Below, in pieces: positions 8,536-16,468 of a DNA stretch of 64,000 bases (its first letter is position 1; every line of letters starts with the position of its first letter). The DNA is from Streptomyces lydicus (lineage in GTDB: Bacteria > Actinomycetota > Actinomycetes > Streptomycetales > Streptomycetaceae). The stretch lies in NCBI RefSeq assembly GCF_004125265.1, contig NZ_RDTE01000003.1, forward strand, positions 8,370,001-8,434,000, written 5' to 3'. Under the pieces are notes generated by a model, which saw nothing but the letters and a program-made list of their open reading frames with translations, was not told where the DNA came from and searched no databases. The translations under genes were made by a program, and so were the position numbers.

Positions 8536-9411
8536 CTACCCGCGCCCGTCGAGCGCTTCGGCCAGGGCGAGGATCCGGCGGGCGTCCTCGACATGCAGGT
8601 TCTCGATCAGCCGGCCGTCGACGGTGACGACCCCGCGTCCCTCGCGGGTGGCCTCGTCGAACGCGTCGATGATCTTCCGGGAGCGGGCGATCTGCTCCGT
8701 CGACGGGGCGAACACCCGGTTGCAGGGCTCGACCTGGGACGGGTGGATGAGCGTCTTCCCGTCGAAGCCGAACTGCCGCCCCTGAACGCACTCCGCCTCG
8801 AACCCCTCGGGATTCTTCACGTCGTTGTAGACGCCGTCCAGGATCACCTTGCCGCTCTCACGCGCCGCCAGCAGTGCCAGCGACAGCCCGGTCAGCAGCG
8901 GCGCGCGGCCGGGGACGTGTTCGGCGTGCAGCTCCTTGGCCAGGTCGTTGGTGCCCATCACCAGCACGGTCAGCCGCTCACCGGCCGCGGCCACCGCACG
9001 CGCGTCCAGCATCGCGCGCGGTGTCTCGACCATCGCCCACAGGGCGGTGTGGTCCGGAGCGCCGGCGGCCTCCAGCGCGCGCTCGACCTCCCGCACGGTC
9101 TCGGCGGACTCCACCTTGGGTACCACCACCGCATCCGGACCGGCCTCGGCGGCGGCCCGGAGGTCGTCGGCGTGCCAGGCGGTGCCCGGTGCGTTGACCC
9201 GGATGGTCACCTCGCGGTAGCCGTACTCGCCGGAGGCCACGGCGGCCGCGACCCGCATCCGGGCGTCGGCCTTGGCGTCGGGGGCGACCGCGTCCTCCAG
9301 ATCGAGGATGAGCGCGTCGGCGGGCAGGGACTTGGCCTTCTCCAGCGCGCGTTCGTTGGCACCGGGCATGTAGAGCAGGGAGCGGCGCGGCCGCAGGATC
9401 GCGTCGGACAC
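8536..9411 (-). CDS. HpcH/HpaI aldolase/citrate lyase family CoA-ester lyase or thioesterase
   Basis: 291 aa with the CitE/HpcH TIM-barrel signature: RRSLLYMPGANERALEKA at the N-terminus, LILDLEDAVAPDAK for metal binding, the TIRVNAPGT strand and VVPKVESAETV. The KTLIHPSQVEPCN block near residue 220 is typical of malyl-CoA lyase-like enzymes. It starts 5 bp after the stop of the second lyase, so the two form an operon. By the Rhodobacter Mcl1/Mcl2 precedent, one of a pair may cleave malyl- or methylmalyl-CoA and the other hydrolyse malyl-CoA; which does which cannot be told here. Confidence 0.85.
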   Translation of the reverse strand: MSDAILRPRRSLLYMPGANERALEKAKSLPADALILDLEDAVAPDAKADARMRVAAAVASGEYGYREVTIRVNAPGTAWHADDLRAAAEAGPDAVVVPKVESAETVREVERALEAAGAPDHTALWAMVETPRAMLDARAVAAAGERLTVLVMGTNDLAKELHAEHVPGRAPLLTGLSLALLAARESGKVILDGVYNDVKNPEGFEAECVQGRQFGFDGKTLIHPSQVEPCNRVFAPSTEQIARSRKIIDAFDEATREGRGVVTVDGRLIENLHVEDARRILALAEALDGRG

Positions 9412-9416
9412 GGGAC

Positions 9417-10478
9417 TTACTCCTTTTCGGCCGCGGCGTAGGCGTCGCGCAGCTCGGGGTCACGGGCGGCGAGGGCGTCGGCGAGTTCGGCGACCACCTG
9501 GCACTGCTTGTACGTGGCGTCGTCCTGCATCTTGCCGTCGATCATCACCGCACCGGTGCCGTCGCCCATCGCCTCGATGACCCGGCGGGCCCAGGCGACA
9601 TCGGCGGGAGCGGGCGAGAAGACCTTCTTGGCGATGCCGATCTGCACCGGGTGCAGGCTCCATGCGCCGACGCAGCCGAGCAGGAAGGCGTTGCGGAACT
9701 GGTCCTCGCAGGCGGTGGTGTCCTTGATGTCACCGAACGGGCCGTAGTACGGCAGGATGCCGTGCGCCGCACAGGCGTCGACCATCCGCGCGAGGGTGTA
9801 GTGCCACAGGTCCTGCTGGAAGGTGGCCCGCGGCGCGGCGCCGTCCGCGCCGTGCGGGTCCTCCCGGACCAGGTATCCGGGGTGGCCCCCGCCGACCCGG
9901 GTGGTCTTCATCCGGCGGCTGGCGGCGAGGTCGGCGGGGCCGAGCGAGATGCCCTGCATCCGGGGGCTGGCGCCGGCGATCTCCTCGACATTGGCGACAC
10001 CGGTGGCGGTCTCCAGGATGGCGTGCACCAGGATCGGCCGCCGGACCTGTGCCTTCGCCTCCAGTTGCGCCAGCAGCCGGTCGACGTAGTGGATGTCCTC
10101 GGCGCCCTCGACCTTGGGCACCATGATCACGTCCAGCTTGTCGCCGATCTCGGTGACCAGCGTCAGCAGATCGTCCAGCGCCCAGGGCGAGTCCAGGCTG
10201 TTGATACGGGTCCACAGCTGGGTGTCGCCGAACTCCGTGGCCTTGGCGATCTTCACCAGGCCGGACCTGGCCGCTTCCTTGCGGTCGGCGGCGACCGCGT
10301 CCTCCAGGTTGCCGAGCAGCACGTCCACGGTGGGCGCGATGGACGGCACCTTCGCGGCCATCTTCTCGTTGCCGGGATCGAAGAAATGGATCATCCGGGA
10401 CGGCCGGAACGGTACCTCGCGTACCGGGGTCGGCGCCCCGACGGCCAGCGGGCGGAAGAAGTCCTTCGGAGAGCGCAT
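9417..10478 (-). CDS. malyl-CoA/beta-methylmalyl-CoA lyase-like CoA-ester lyase
   Basis: 353 aa from ATG 10478, preceded by AGGGAG at 6 nt; a longer reading frame upstream has no ribosome site. CitE/HpcH family features are VLLGNLEDAVAADRK (acidic metal ligands), IMVPKVEGAEDI, ILETATGVANVEEIA and WSLHPVQIGIAKKVF. Length and the RVGGGHPGYLVRED insert fit L-malyl-CoA lyases of the ethylmalonyl-CoA route better than citrate lyase beta. These enzymes cleave malyl-CoA or methylmalyl-CoA to glyoxylate plus acetyl- or propionyl-CoA. It is first gene of a two-gene operon with 8536-9411. Crotonyl-CoA carboxylase/reductase is not in the window. Confidence 0.85.
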   Translation of the reverse strand: MRSPKDFFRPLAVGAPTPVREVPFRPSRMIHFFDPGNEKMAAKVPSIAPTVDVLLGNLEDAVAADRKEAARSGLVKIAKATEFGDTQLWTRINSLDSPWALDDLLTLVTEIGDKLDVIMVPKVEGAEDIHYVDRLLAQLEAKAQVRRPILVHAILETATGVANVEEIAGASPRMQGISLGPADLAASRRMKTTRVGGGHPGYLVREDPHGADGAAPRATFQQDLWHYTLARMVDACAAHGILPYYGPFGDIKDTTACEDQFRNAFLLGCVGAWSLHPVQIGIAKKVFSPAPADVAWARRVIEAMGDGTGAVMIDGKMQDDATYKQCQVVAELADALAARDPELRDAYAAAEKE

Positions 10479-10669
10479 GCAGTCTCCCTGGTCGGCTCGG
10501 AGGGCGGGCCGCCGCCGGGTGCCCGGCGGCGCCATTCGGCCCTCACTCTAGGCCCGCACGACCAGAACGCTACTGACCAGTACGTGTGCCGTTGATCACC
10601 GTCGGCAGCGGCGTGCCCGCCGCACGGACCCCGCGCCGTGCCCGCCGCCCGCCACCGCCGCCGGTCCGC

Positions 10670-11974
10670 TCAGGACCCCAGGCAGTCGACGAACGACACC
10701 CGGTCGCCCGCACCCTTGATGAAGTCCTGCTGGGAGTGATTGCGCAGGCGGCACATGTCGTAGCGGGCCCGGGCGCCGGGCCCGCCGCTCTCCGCCTCGT
10801 AGGCGTGCTGCCCGGACAGCTGGCAGGAGTCGTAGCGCACCAGCGGGCCCTGGGCGCCGATGCGGTAGCGGTGCGGACTGCTGTCCTGCGCAAAGGACTT
10901 GAACGCCTGGGCGGTGTCGTCGCAGTCGTTGAAGTGCACCGTCCCGCTGTCCCAGGCGCAGTCGATCACGACGGTGTCCGGGTCGCGCACCTCGAAGCGG
11001 ATGTCCTCGGCGTGGAAGCGCTGTACGGAGTCGTGGTGCGGACCGCGCGGAAAGCGGAAGAAGGTGCTGGTGCGCCCGTAGTCGCCGGAGTCCTCGGGGC
11101 GGCGTCCGGTGACGATGTAGGAGCCGCCGCGGCAGGTGATGGAGCCGCCGTAGGGGAACTCCAGGAAGTTCCCCCAGGCGTACTCGACCTTCATGTCGTT
11201 GAACCAGTAGTTGAGGAACTGGTCCTGCTGCGGGCGGCTGAGCGACTTCTGGGACAGCCCGGAGTACAGGAACGCCTTGCGGTAGGCACCGCCCACCCGG
11301 CAGGCGTCCCAGCGCATCTCCGAGTTGGTGTTGCTGCCGTCGAGGGCGACGCCGTAGGTCCACTCGCCGGTCCACTCGCACTCGGTGAAGCGGTAGTCCT
11401 GCGCCTGCCCGGTCGAGTAGGAGTAGAAGAACGAGGCGCCCGGGGTGGCGGCGGCGAAGCCGATCTGCTCGAACATCACATTCGCCCAGCTGTCCTCGTT
11501 GCGGCACAGATAGGCGTTCTCGGCCTGCCGCGGCGCGAACAGCAGCTGGGTCATGCGCTTGCCGGCCCCACGGAACCGTAAGCCGTTGGCCTTGAGCTTT
11601 CCCCCCTGGGCATTGAGCAGGGCGTTGGGGGAGCGGATCAGATAGGTCCCGGCCGGGACTTCGATCACGGTCCGGCCTATGTGGTCCCACACCCGGCCCG
11701 CCGCGTACGCGTAGGCGCGGGCGAACGCCCGGCTGTCGTCGGTGCGCCCGTCGCCCTTGGCGCCGCAATCCGCCACCACGTCGATGACGTCCTTGCCCTT
11801 GGGCTTGTGACCGGTGACCGGGGGCACCTTGGCGTCGTCGGACGACTGCCGGGTGGCAGGGGGCGGCGAGGAGTCGTCACACCCGGTGAGGGCCGCTGCC
11901 AGCGCGGCGGCCGATCCCGCCAGCACGGCCCGGCGGGTGGCACCACCGGTTGACGGGGAGGTTCTGCCTGCCAT
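10670..11974 (-). CDS. exported pectate-lyase-like beta-helix lipoprotein
   Basis: 434 aa from ATG 11974 with GAAGGAG 8 nt upstream. The N-terminus has a twin arginine (TRRAVLAG), a hydrophobic stretch and the lipobox LTGC, so it is probably a lipoprotein, possibly Tat-exported. The mature part opens with the pectate-lyase-3 motif DVVADCGAKGDGRTDDSRAF and continues with beta-helix-like turns. It sits at the left edge of the exopolysaccharide locus and is divergent from the CDP-alcohol transferase gene, with 41 bp between starts. A role in trimming or binding the polymer is plausible; the catalytic residues cannot be assigned by eye. Confidence 0.8.
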   Translation of the reverse strand: MAGRTSPSTGGATRRAVLAGSAAALAAALTGCDDSSPPPATRQSSDDAKVPPVTGHKPKGKDVIDVVADCGAKGDGRTDDSRAFARAYAYAAGRVWDHIGRTVIEVPAGTYLIRSPNALLNAQGGKLKANGLRFRGAGKRMTQLLFAPRQAENAYLCRNEDSWANVMFEQIGFAAATPGASFFYSYSTGQAQDYRFTECEWTGEWTYGVALDGSNTNSEMRWDACRVGGAYRKAFLYSGLSQKSLSRPQQDQFLNYWFNDMKVEYAWGNFLEFPYGGSITCRGGSYIVTGRRPEDSGDYGRTSTFFRFPRGPHHDSVQRFHAEDIRFEVRDPDTVVIDCAWDSGTVHFNDCDDTAQAFKSFAQDSSPHRYRIGAQGPLVRYDSCQLSGQHAYEAESGGPGARARYDMCRLRNHSQQDFIKGAGDRVSFVDCLGS

Positions 11975-12015
11975 GATGTTGCTCCTTCGGGGGTCCATTT
12001 CATCAGGTGGGGGAC

Positions 12016-12741
12016 ATGAGCCAGTTCGGATATGCGATCAGACAGCTGTCGGCCGCCCAGAAATCCTCGAAGGGAGTGTCCCTGTACTCGCGTTATGTGA
12101 ACCGGCCGGCCGGCCGGGTGTTGGCTGCCGCGGGCTACACGCTGAAATTGACGCCCAATCACATCACCTTGATCAGTGCCGTGTTCACCTTTGCCGGCGT
12201 GGTCATGACTGCGACGCTGCGGCCCTCTTTCGCCGTGGCGGCCGGTATATTCGCGGCCCTGGTCATCGGCTTCGCCCTCGACTCCGCCGACGGACAGCTC
12301 GCCCGGCTGACGCGGACCGGAAGCGCCGCGGGGGAGTGGCTGGACCATGTGGTCGACTGCGCGAAAATGCTGGCGGTCCACATGGCCGTGCTGGTCTCGT
12401 TCTACCGCTACTTCGGTTTCTCCGATCCTCGCTGGCTGCTGCTCCCCGTCGTCTTCCAGTTCGCCGCGGTGGTGGTCTTCTTCGGCGGCATCCTCACCGA
12501 GCAACTACGGCGCGCCGAACGGCAGAAGAGCGGCGTGAGCGCACCCGCACCGCAGGCCTCCACGCTGCGCTCCGTAGCCCTGCTTCCGGTCGACTACGGG
12601 GTCTTCTGCGCGATATTCCTGCTGTTCGGCAGCCGGGACCTGTTCACGGCGCTGTACTGCTGCCTGCTCGTCGCCCATGTGCTCTTCATGGGGGCGTTCC
12701 TGGTCAAGTGGTACCGCGAATTGTCCGCCCCCGGCCACTGA
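12016..12741 (+). CDS. CDP-alcohol phosphotransferase family membrane protein
   Basis: 241 aa with about 5-6 membrane segments. The full CDP-alcohol phosphotransferase motif is intact: D89, D92-G93, A96-R97, G106, D110 and D114 (DG-x2-AR-x8-G-x3-D-x3-D). ATG 12016 was chosen because AGG lies 8 nt upstream in a G-rich leader; a GTG at 12007 is in frame but has none. The enzyme should move a phospho-alcohol from a CDP-alcohol to a lipid or sugar acceptor. A CTP-dependent nucleotidyltransferase-like gene follows on the opposite strand, suggesting the pair makes and uses a CDP-polyol within the exopolysaccharide locus. Confidence 0.88.
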   Translation: MSQFGYAIRQLSAAQKSSKGVSLYSRYVNRPAGRVLAAAGYTLKLTPNHITLISAVFTFAGVVMTATLRPSFAVAAGIFAALVIGFALDSADGQLARLTRTGSAAGEWLDHVVDCAKMLAVHMAVLVSFYRYFGFSDPRWLLLPVVFQFAAVVVFFGGILTEQLRRAERQKSGVSAPAPQASTLRSVALLPVDYGVFCAIFLLFGSRDLFTALYCCLLVAHVLFMGAFLVKWYRELSAPGH

Positions 12742-12760
12742 CGGGCCGGAGACGGACAAC

Positions 12761-12785
12761 GCACCCGGGCGGGCTGCCCGGGTGC
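12761..12785. terminator. 10-bp stem bidirectional terminator
   Basis: GCACCCGGGC and GCCCGGGTGC pair perfectly around a 5-nt loop between two convergent genes (ends at 12741 and 12808). Confidence 0.75.
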
Positions 12786-12807
12786 GGCGGGGGTCACCCC
12801 GGCGGGT

Positions 12808-13236
12808 TCATGCCGGATGCGCAAGCCCGTCGAGCACCTTGCGCAACAGGGAACTCGACGTGTGCACGGTGTAGGGGAAATAGATCACATCGACTCCGAC
12901 CGTCGCGAAATCCCGCTCGAGCTTGTCGCCCTTGGGTGTCCCCCGCCAGTCGTCGCCCTTGAAGAGGACGTCGAACCGCACCTGCTGCCAGGTCTCCAAT
13001 TTGTCGGGCACCGTCTCGACGAACGCCGCGTCCACGAACCGGACACTGCGCACGATCTCCAGCCGCTCGGTGAGCGGAATAACCGGCGCCTTTCCCTTGG
13101 CCTGCATCGCCATTTCGTCCGACACCACACCGGCCACCAGATAGTCGCACTGGCTTTTGGCGTGCCGGAGAATATTCAGGTGCCCGACGTGGAAAAGGTC
13201 GTAGACCCCGGGCGCATAACCTACTCGGTGCGTCAT
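12808..13236 (-). CDS. cytidylyltransferase-like nucleotidyltransferase (TagD-type)
   Basis: 142 aa, the usual size for glycerol-3-phosphate cytidylyltransferase. It shows GVYDLFHVGH with the catalytic HxGH at residues 16-19, the PLTERLEIVRSVRFVD block, FKGDDWRGTPKG and a TSSSLLRK motif in place of ISSTxL. It would make a CDP-polyol from CTP and a polyol phosphate. It is the last gene after the propeller/FnIII gene (36 bp gap) and faces the CDP-alcohol phosphotransferase. The start ATG 13236 follows a GGGGGG tract. The exact substrate (glycerol-3-P or another small phosphate) is inference. Confidence 0.85.
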   Translation of the reverse strand: MTHRVGYAPGVYDLFHVGHLNILRHAKSQCDYLVAGVVSDEMAMQAKGKAPVIPLTERLEIVRSVRFVDAAFVETVPDKLETWQQVRFDVLFKGDDWRGTPKGDKLERDFATVGVDVIYFPYTVHTSSSLLRKVLDGLAHPA

Positions 13237-13272
13237 TTACCCCCCACTTGATTACCCCCACGTGCCCTGCGG

Positions 13273-14811
13273 TCAGTTCCTGGCGGTCACATAGACCGGG
13301 CCGTTGCGTCCCGAGACATTGGTGCCGTCGGTGACCTCGATCGAGTAACGGTGCTGGGACCCGGGCTCCACGGTGTCCGTGAAGCTCATGTTGGGCCGGT
13401 TCCAGTAGCGCGAGTCCTGGCCCAGCGAGGTCAGGTACTCGCCGTCACGGTAGATCTTGTAGGTCAGGACGCCGTTGTCCCGGTCCCAGGATGCCTTCCA
13501 GTTCAGCGTGATCTTTCCGCGCGAGCCGCTGGAACCGCTGAGCAGCGGCACCTGCGGCGCCCCGGTGTCCGGGGCCGCGGCGAACCGGGTCAGGCCCTGC
13601 TGCGGTGCGTCGTTGACGGTGGTGAACTCGCCCCCCGCCCACAGGATCCCGTCCGCCATGGTCAGCGCCCGCGGGCCGATCTGCTCGCCGATGCCGTCGT
13701 TGGTGTCCGGGAACCACGGCAGGATCGTCTTGTCGGAGATCGACTGCGCCAGGAAGTGCTGGCGGTTGTTGATGTCCGTGAAGCCGCCCGGGGTGTTGGA
13801 GCAGTCGTGCGCGTGCGACCCGCTGTAGAGCACACCCTTGTACGGCAGCACCGCCTGGGTGGCGCCCAGGCAGGTGTCCTTCCACAGCTGCGAGCCGTCG
13901 GACAGCCGTCCGGCCGCGCGGCCGTCGAAGACCCCGCCACCGGTGCCCTCGGCACCCAGGTAGAAGTTGGTGCCGTCGTTGACGAGCGCCTTGACGGCCG
14001 ACCGGCTGGGGATCCAGCCGGTGAAGGAGTCGACGACCTTGCCGGTGGTCGCGTCCAGTCCGGCCAGCGCGTGCACGCCGAACAGGCTCCCGTTCACCGA
14101 GGTGAACCGGCCGCCGATGATGATCTTGTTGAGCTTGGGGGCGACCGTGAGGGCGTTGACCGCCGGGGTGGGGTCGTTGCCGACCGAGGAACCCCGGATC
14201 GTCGCCTTGAACGGCAGCAGGGTGCTGTCGGGCCGCAGGGCGGCGACCCGCTCGCGGGACTGCCCCTGGACGGTGCCGAAGCCACCGCCGAGGTAGACGG
14301 CGTCGTCGGTGACGTCGATGGCCCGTACGGTCGAGCTGACCGTGGGCTTCCAATCCGCCCCGATCGTGCAGTCAGCGGTGTTGAGCGCGGCCGTGTTGGA
14401 CCGCCCCACCGGGCCGGCCTTGCCGAACGAGCCGCCGATGTAGATCTTCGAGCCGTCGGGCGAGGCCTTCATGGCACGGATGGTGCCCGTGCCGCCGGTG
14501 AACGCCGGGGCGCACGGCAGCGGCTGGCCGGTCTTCGCGTCGAAGGCCGCGAAGTTCGTCCGGGCGACCTCATCGGTGCCCTGGGCCGCACCCGGCGGCC
14601 GAATGTGGCTGAAAGTGCCTCCTACGTACACGATGCCCTTGGCGTAGGCCATGGCCCACACGATGCCGTCGGTCTGCCAGGTGCTCAGCGGATCGGCGGT
14701 CAGTGTGGATTCGCCGGTGGCCTGAGCGGGAGCGGCGGTCAGTGCCGTGGACGCGGTACCCAGTACCGCGGCCGCGAGCACGAGATGGATGGTTCTGCTT
14801 CTTTGGCGCAC
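13273..14811 (-). CDS. secreted beta-propeller-like protein with C-terminal fibronectin type III domain
   Basis: 512 aa from GTG 14811, which has a G6 tract 5 nt upstream. The signal peptide has hydrophobic core IHLVLAAAVLGTASTAL and an AQA cleavage site. The body contains repeated blades of the form YVGGTF, YIGGSF, YLGGGF, IIGGRF and WAGGEF, about 40-60 residues apart, consistent with a propeller. The last 95 residues (from about 418) are an FnIII domain with LNWKASWDRDN and YKIYRDGEYL. It lies between the flippase and the cytidylyltransferase in the polymer locus. Binding or scaffolding of extracellular polysaccharide is an inference from location. Confidence 0.78.
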   Translation of the reverse strand: MRQRSRTIHLVLAAAVLGTASTALTAAPAQATGESTLTADPLSTWQTDGIVWAMAYAKGIVYVGGTFSHIRPPGAAQGTDEVARTNFAAFDAKTGQPLPCAPAFTGGTGTIRAMKASPDGSKIYIGGSFGKAGPVGRSNTAALNTADCTIGADWKPTVSSTVRAIDVTDDAVYLGGGFGTVQGQSRERVAALRPDSTLLPFKATIRGSSVGNDPTPAVNALTVAPKLNKIIIGGRFTSVNGSLFGVHALAGLDATTGKVVDSFTGWIPSRSAVKALVNDGTNFYLGAEGTGGGVFDGRAAGRLSDGSQLWKDTCLGATQAVLPYKGVLYSGSHAHDCSNTPGGFTDINNRQHFLAQSISDKTILPWFPDTNDGIGEQIGPRALTMADGILWAGGEFTTVNDAPQQGLTRFAAAPDTGAPQVPLLSGSSGSRGKITLNWKASWDRDNGVLTYKIYRDGEYLTSLGQDSRYWNRPNMSFTDTVEPGSQHRYSIEVTDGTNVSGRNGPVYVTARN

Positions 14812-14899
14812 AGGTCCCCCCTGGAAGCATGGCGCGATGGGAATTGTCGGGGGAGGAGGCGGGAACGAGACGATTTCTGTGCGGAAATGAGCCCGGTGT

Positions 14900-16468
14900 T
14901 CACCGCGAGTTTTCCGAACCACGCTTGCGTAGCGCACCGAAGAACTCCCCTACCCCCAGCGGCAAACGATAGCGCCAGATGGCGGCCCCGAAAGCCCCAA
15001 TCGACAAAACAATTCCCAAGAACGCGCCAGGAACGCTGTCGCCGAGAAATGTCCGCATGGCGAACACCGGGATCGCCACCGCCACGACGCCGACCAGTGC
15101 GGCACCCGCATAGCCGCGGTCGACGGTGCGAAAGCCCAGCCGGTAGCGGACCAGCAACGCCGAGGCGCCGTTGTCCACCACGATCGCCAGAGCCCAGGAG
15201 ACCGCCGCCCCCAGCACCCCGTACCGCGGAACCAGCCATACGGTGCTGCCCAGTTGGACCACGAACGCGGACCCGGCGACAGCCAGATTCCAGACACTCC
15301 GCCCGGCCATCAGGATGACCGTCTGCGCATTGCCCAAGCCGACGTTCACCAGACAGGCGGCCGCCAGCACCACCAGGCCCGGCGCCCCGTCGGAGAAGCC
15401 GGGCCCGAAGAGCGAGAGCACGGTCCGCGGGTAGGCGGCGAGGACCAGGAACACGGGCCAGGAGAAGAGCGCGATCCAGCGCGTCGACAGCCGGTGCAGA
15501 TGGTGCGCGCCGGGTGCGTCGCCGCCCGCGAGCAGCTTGCTGATCTGCGGGGCCACCGCCAGCCGGATCGCCAGTTGGAGCAGCGTCCCCGCGGTGACCA
15601 GCCGCCCGATCGCGGTGTAGACGCCGGCCTCGGCGGCGGTGCCCAGCGCCGACAGCAGGATCACCCCGGTCCACACCGCGGTGATGTCGAACACCGACGA
15701 GACGGCCCGCGGACCGGCGAACGCCCAGAACTCCCGTGTCTGCGGCGGAGGCCGGCCGGTGCCCGGATGCGTACGGCGGGACCTGCGCAGCGAGAGGCAG
15801 GCCGTCACCGCACCCAGCACCCCCGGCACCAGCCAGGCCGCGGAGAGCGCGCCCACACTCGGCGTGAGGAGGACCAGCGGCACCGCGAGGAGGACCCGCA
15901 GCGCCGGTTTGCCGATCTGCTCGACGCCCACGAACGGGACCACCGAGCCGTACCCCCGGGTGGCCCCGAGCAGTACCAGCGCCACCGTCGTCACCGGCAG
16001 GAACACCGCGAACAGCCGGATCAGCGAGGCGGCCTCGCCCGGTGCCAGATCGGGCAGCAGCAGGCCGGCCAGCCCGGGGGAGAACAGCAGCGCCGCCGCC
16101 CCCGCGGTGCTCGCCAGCAGCGTCGGCAGCACCGAGATGCGCAGCAGCCCCGGCACCCCGCCCCCGCCGCTGAGTTCGAGGTCCCGGGAGACAAAGCGGA
16201 CCAGGGCGGTATCGGCCCCCAGCTTGAGCGTATTGCTCAGGATGGTGAAGGCCGCGACGCCCGTGAAGACCGCGCCGGCCCCGCGGGCCCCGAGCCCATG
16301 GGTGACCACGGCGACGAGGACGAAGCCGAACAGCGCGTTCGCCGCCGAGCCCGCCAGGCCGAAGAGACTGCCGCGGGCGGTCGTGGCGACCCCGCGCCCG
16401 CCTCCCTCGGCCGGACCGGGAGCCGTCGGCGCGGGCCGGCCGGAGCCCGCCGGACGGATGGCCGTCAC
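14900..16468 (-). CDS. polysaccharide flippase (Wzx/MOP superfamily)
   Basis: 522 aa, with about 12-14 hydrophobic segments and the early GSLFGLAGSAANALFGFVLV region typical of oligosaccharide flippases. It starts at GTG 16468, overlapping the chain-length gene stop as GTGA; no other start fits the coupling. It is third in a leftward coupled operon (polymerase, chain-length protein, flippase). Expected role: moving undecaprenyl-PP-linked repeat units across the membrane before polymerisation. The family call rests on hydropathy and gene context more than on motifs. Confidence 0.83.
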   Translation of the reverse strand: MTAIRPAGSGRPAPTAPGPAEGGGRGVATTARGSLFGLAGSAANALFGFVLVAVVTHGLGARGAGAVFTGVAAFTILSNTLKLGADTALVRFVSRDLELSGGGGVPGLLRISVLPTLLASTAGAAALLFSPGLAGLLLPDLAPGEAASLIRLFAVFLPVTTVALVLLGATRGYGSVVPFVGVEQIGKPALRVLLAVPLVLLTPSVGALSAAWLVPGVLGAVTACLSLRRSRRTHPGTGRPPPQTREFWAFAGPRAVSSVFDITAVWTGVILLSALGTAAEAGVYTAIGRLVTAGTLLQLAIRLAVAPQISKLLAGGDAPGAHHLHRLSTRWIALFSWPVFLVLAAYPRTVLSLFGPGFSDGAPGLVVLAAACLVNVGLGNAQTVILMAGRSVWNLAVAGSAFVVQLGSTVWLVPRYGVLGAAVSWALAIVVDNGASALLVRYRLGFRTVDRGYAGAALVGVVAVAIPVFAMRTFLGDSVPGAFLGIVLSIGAFGAAIWRYRLPLGVGEFFGALRKRGSENSR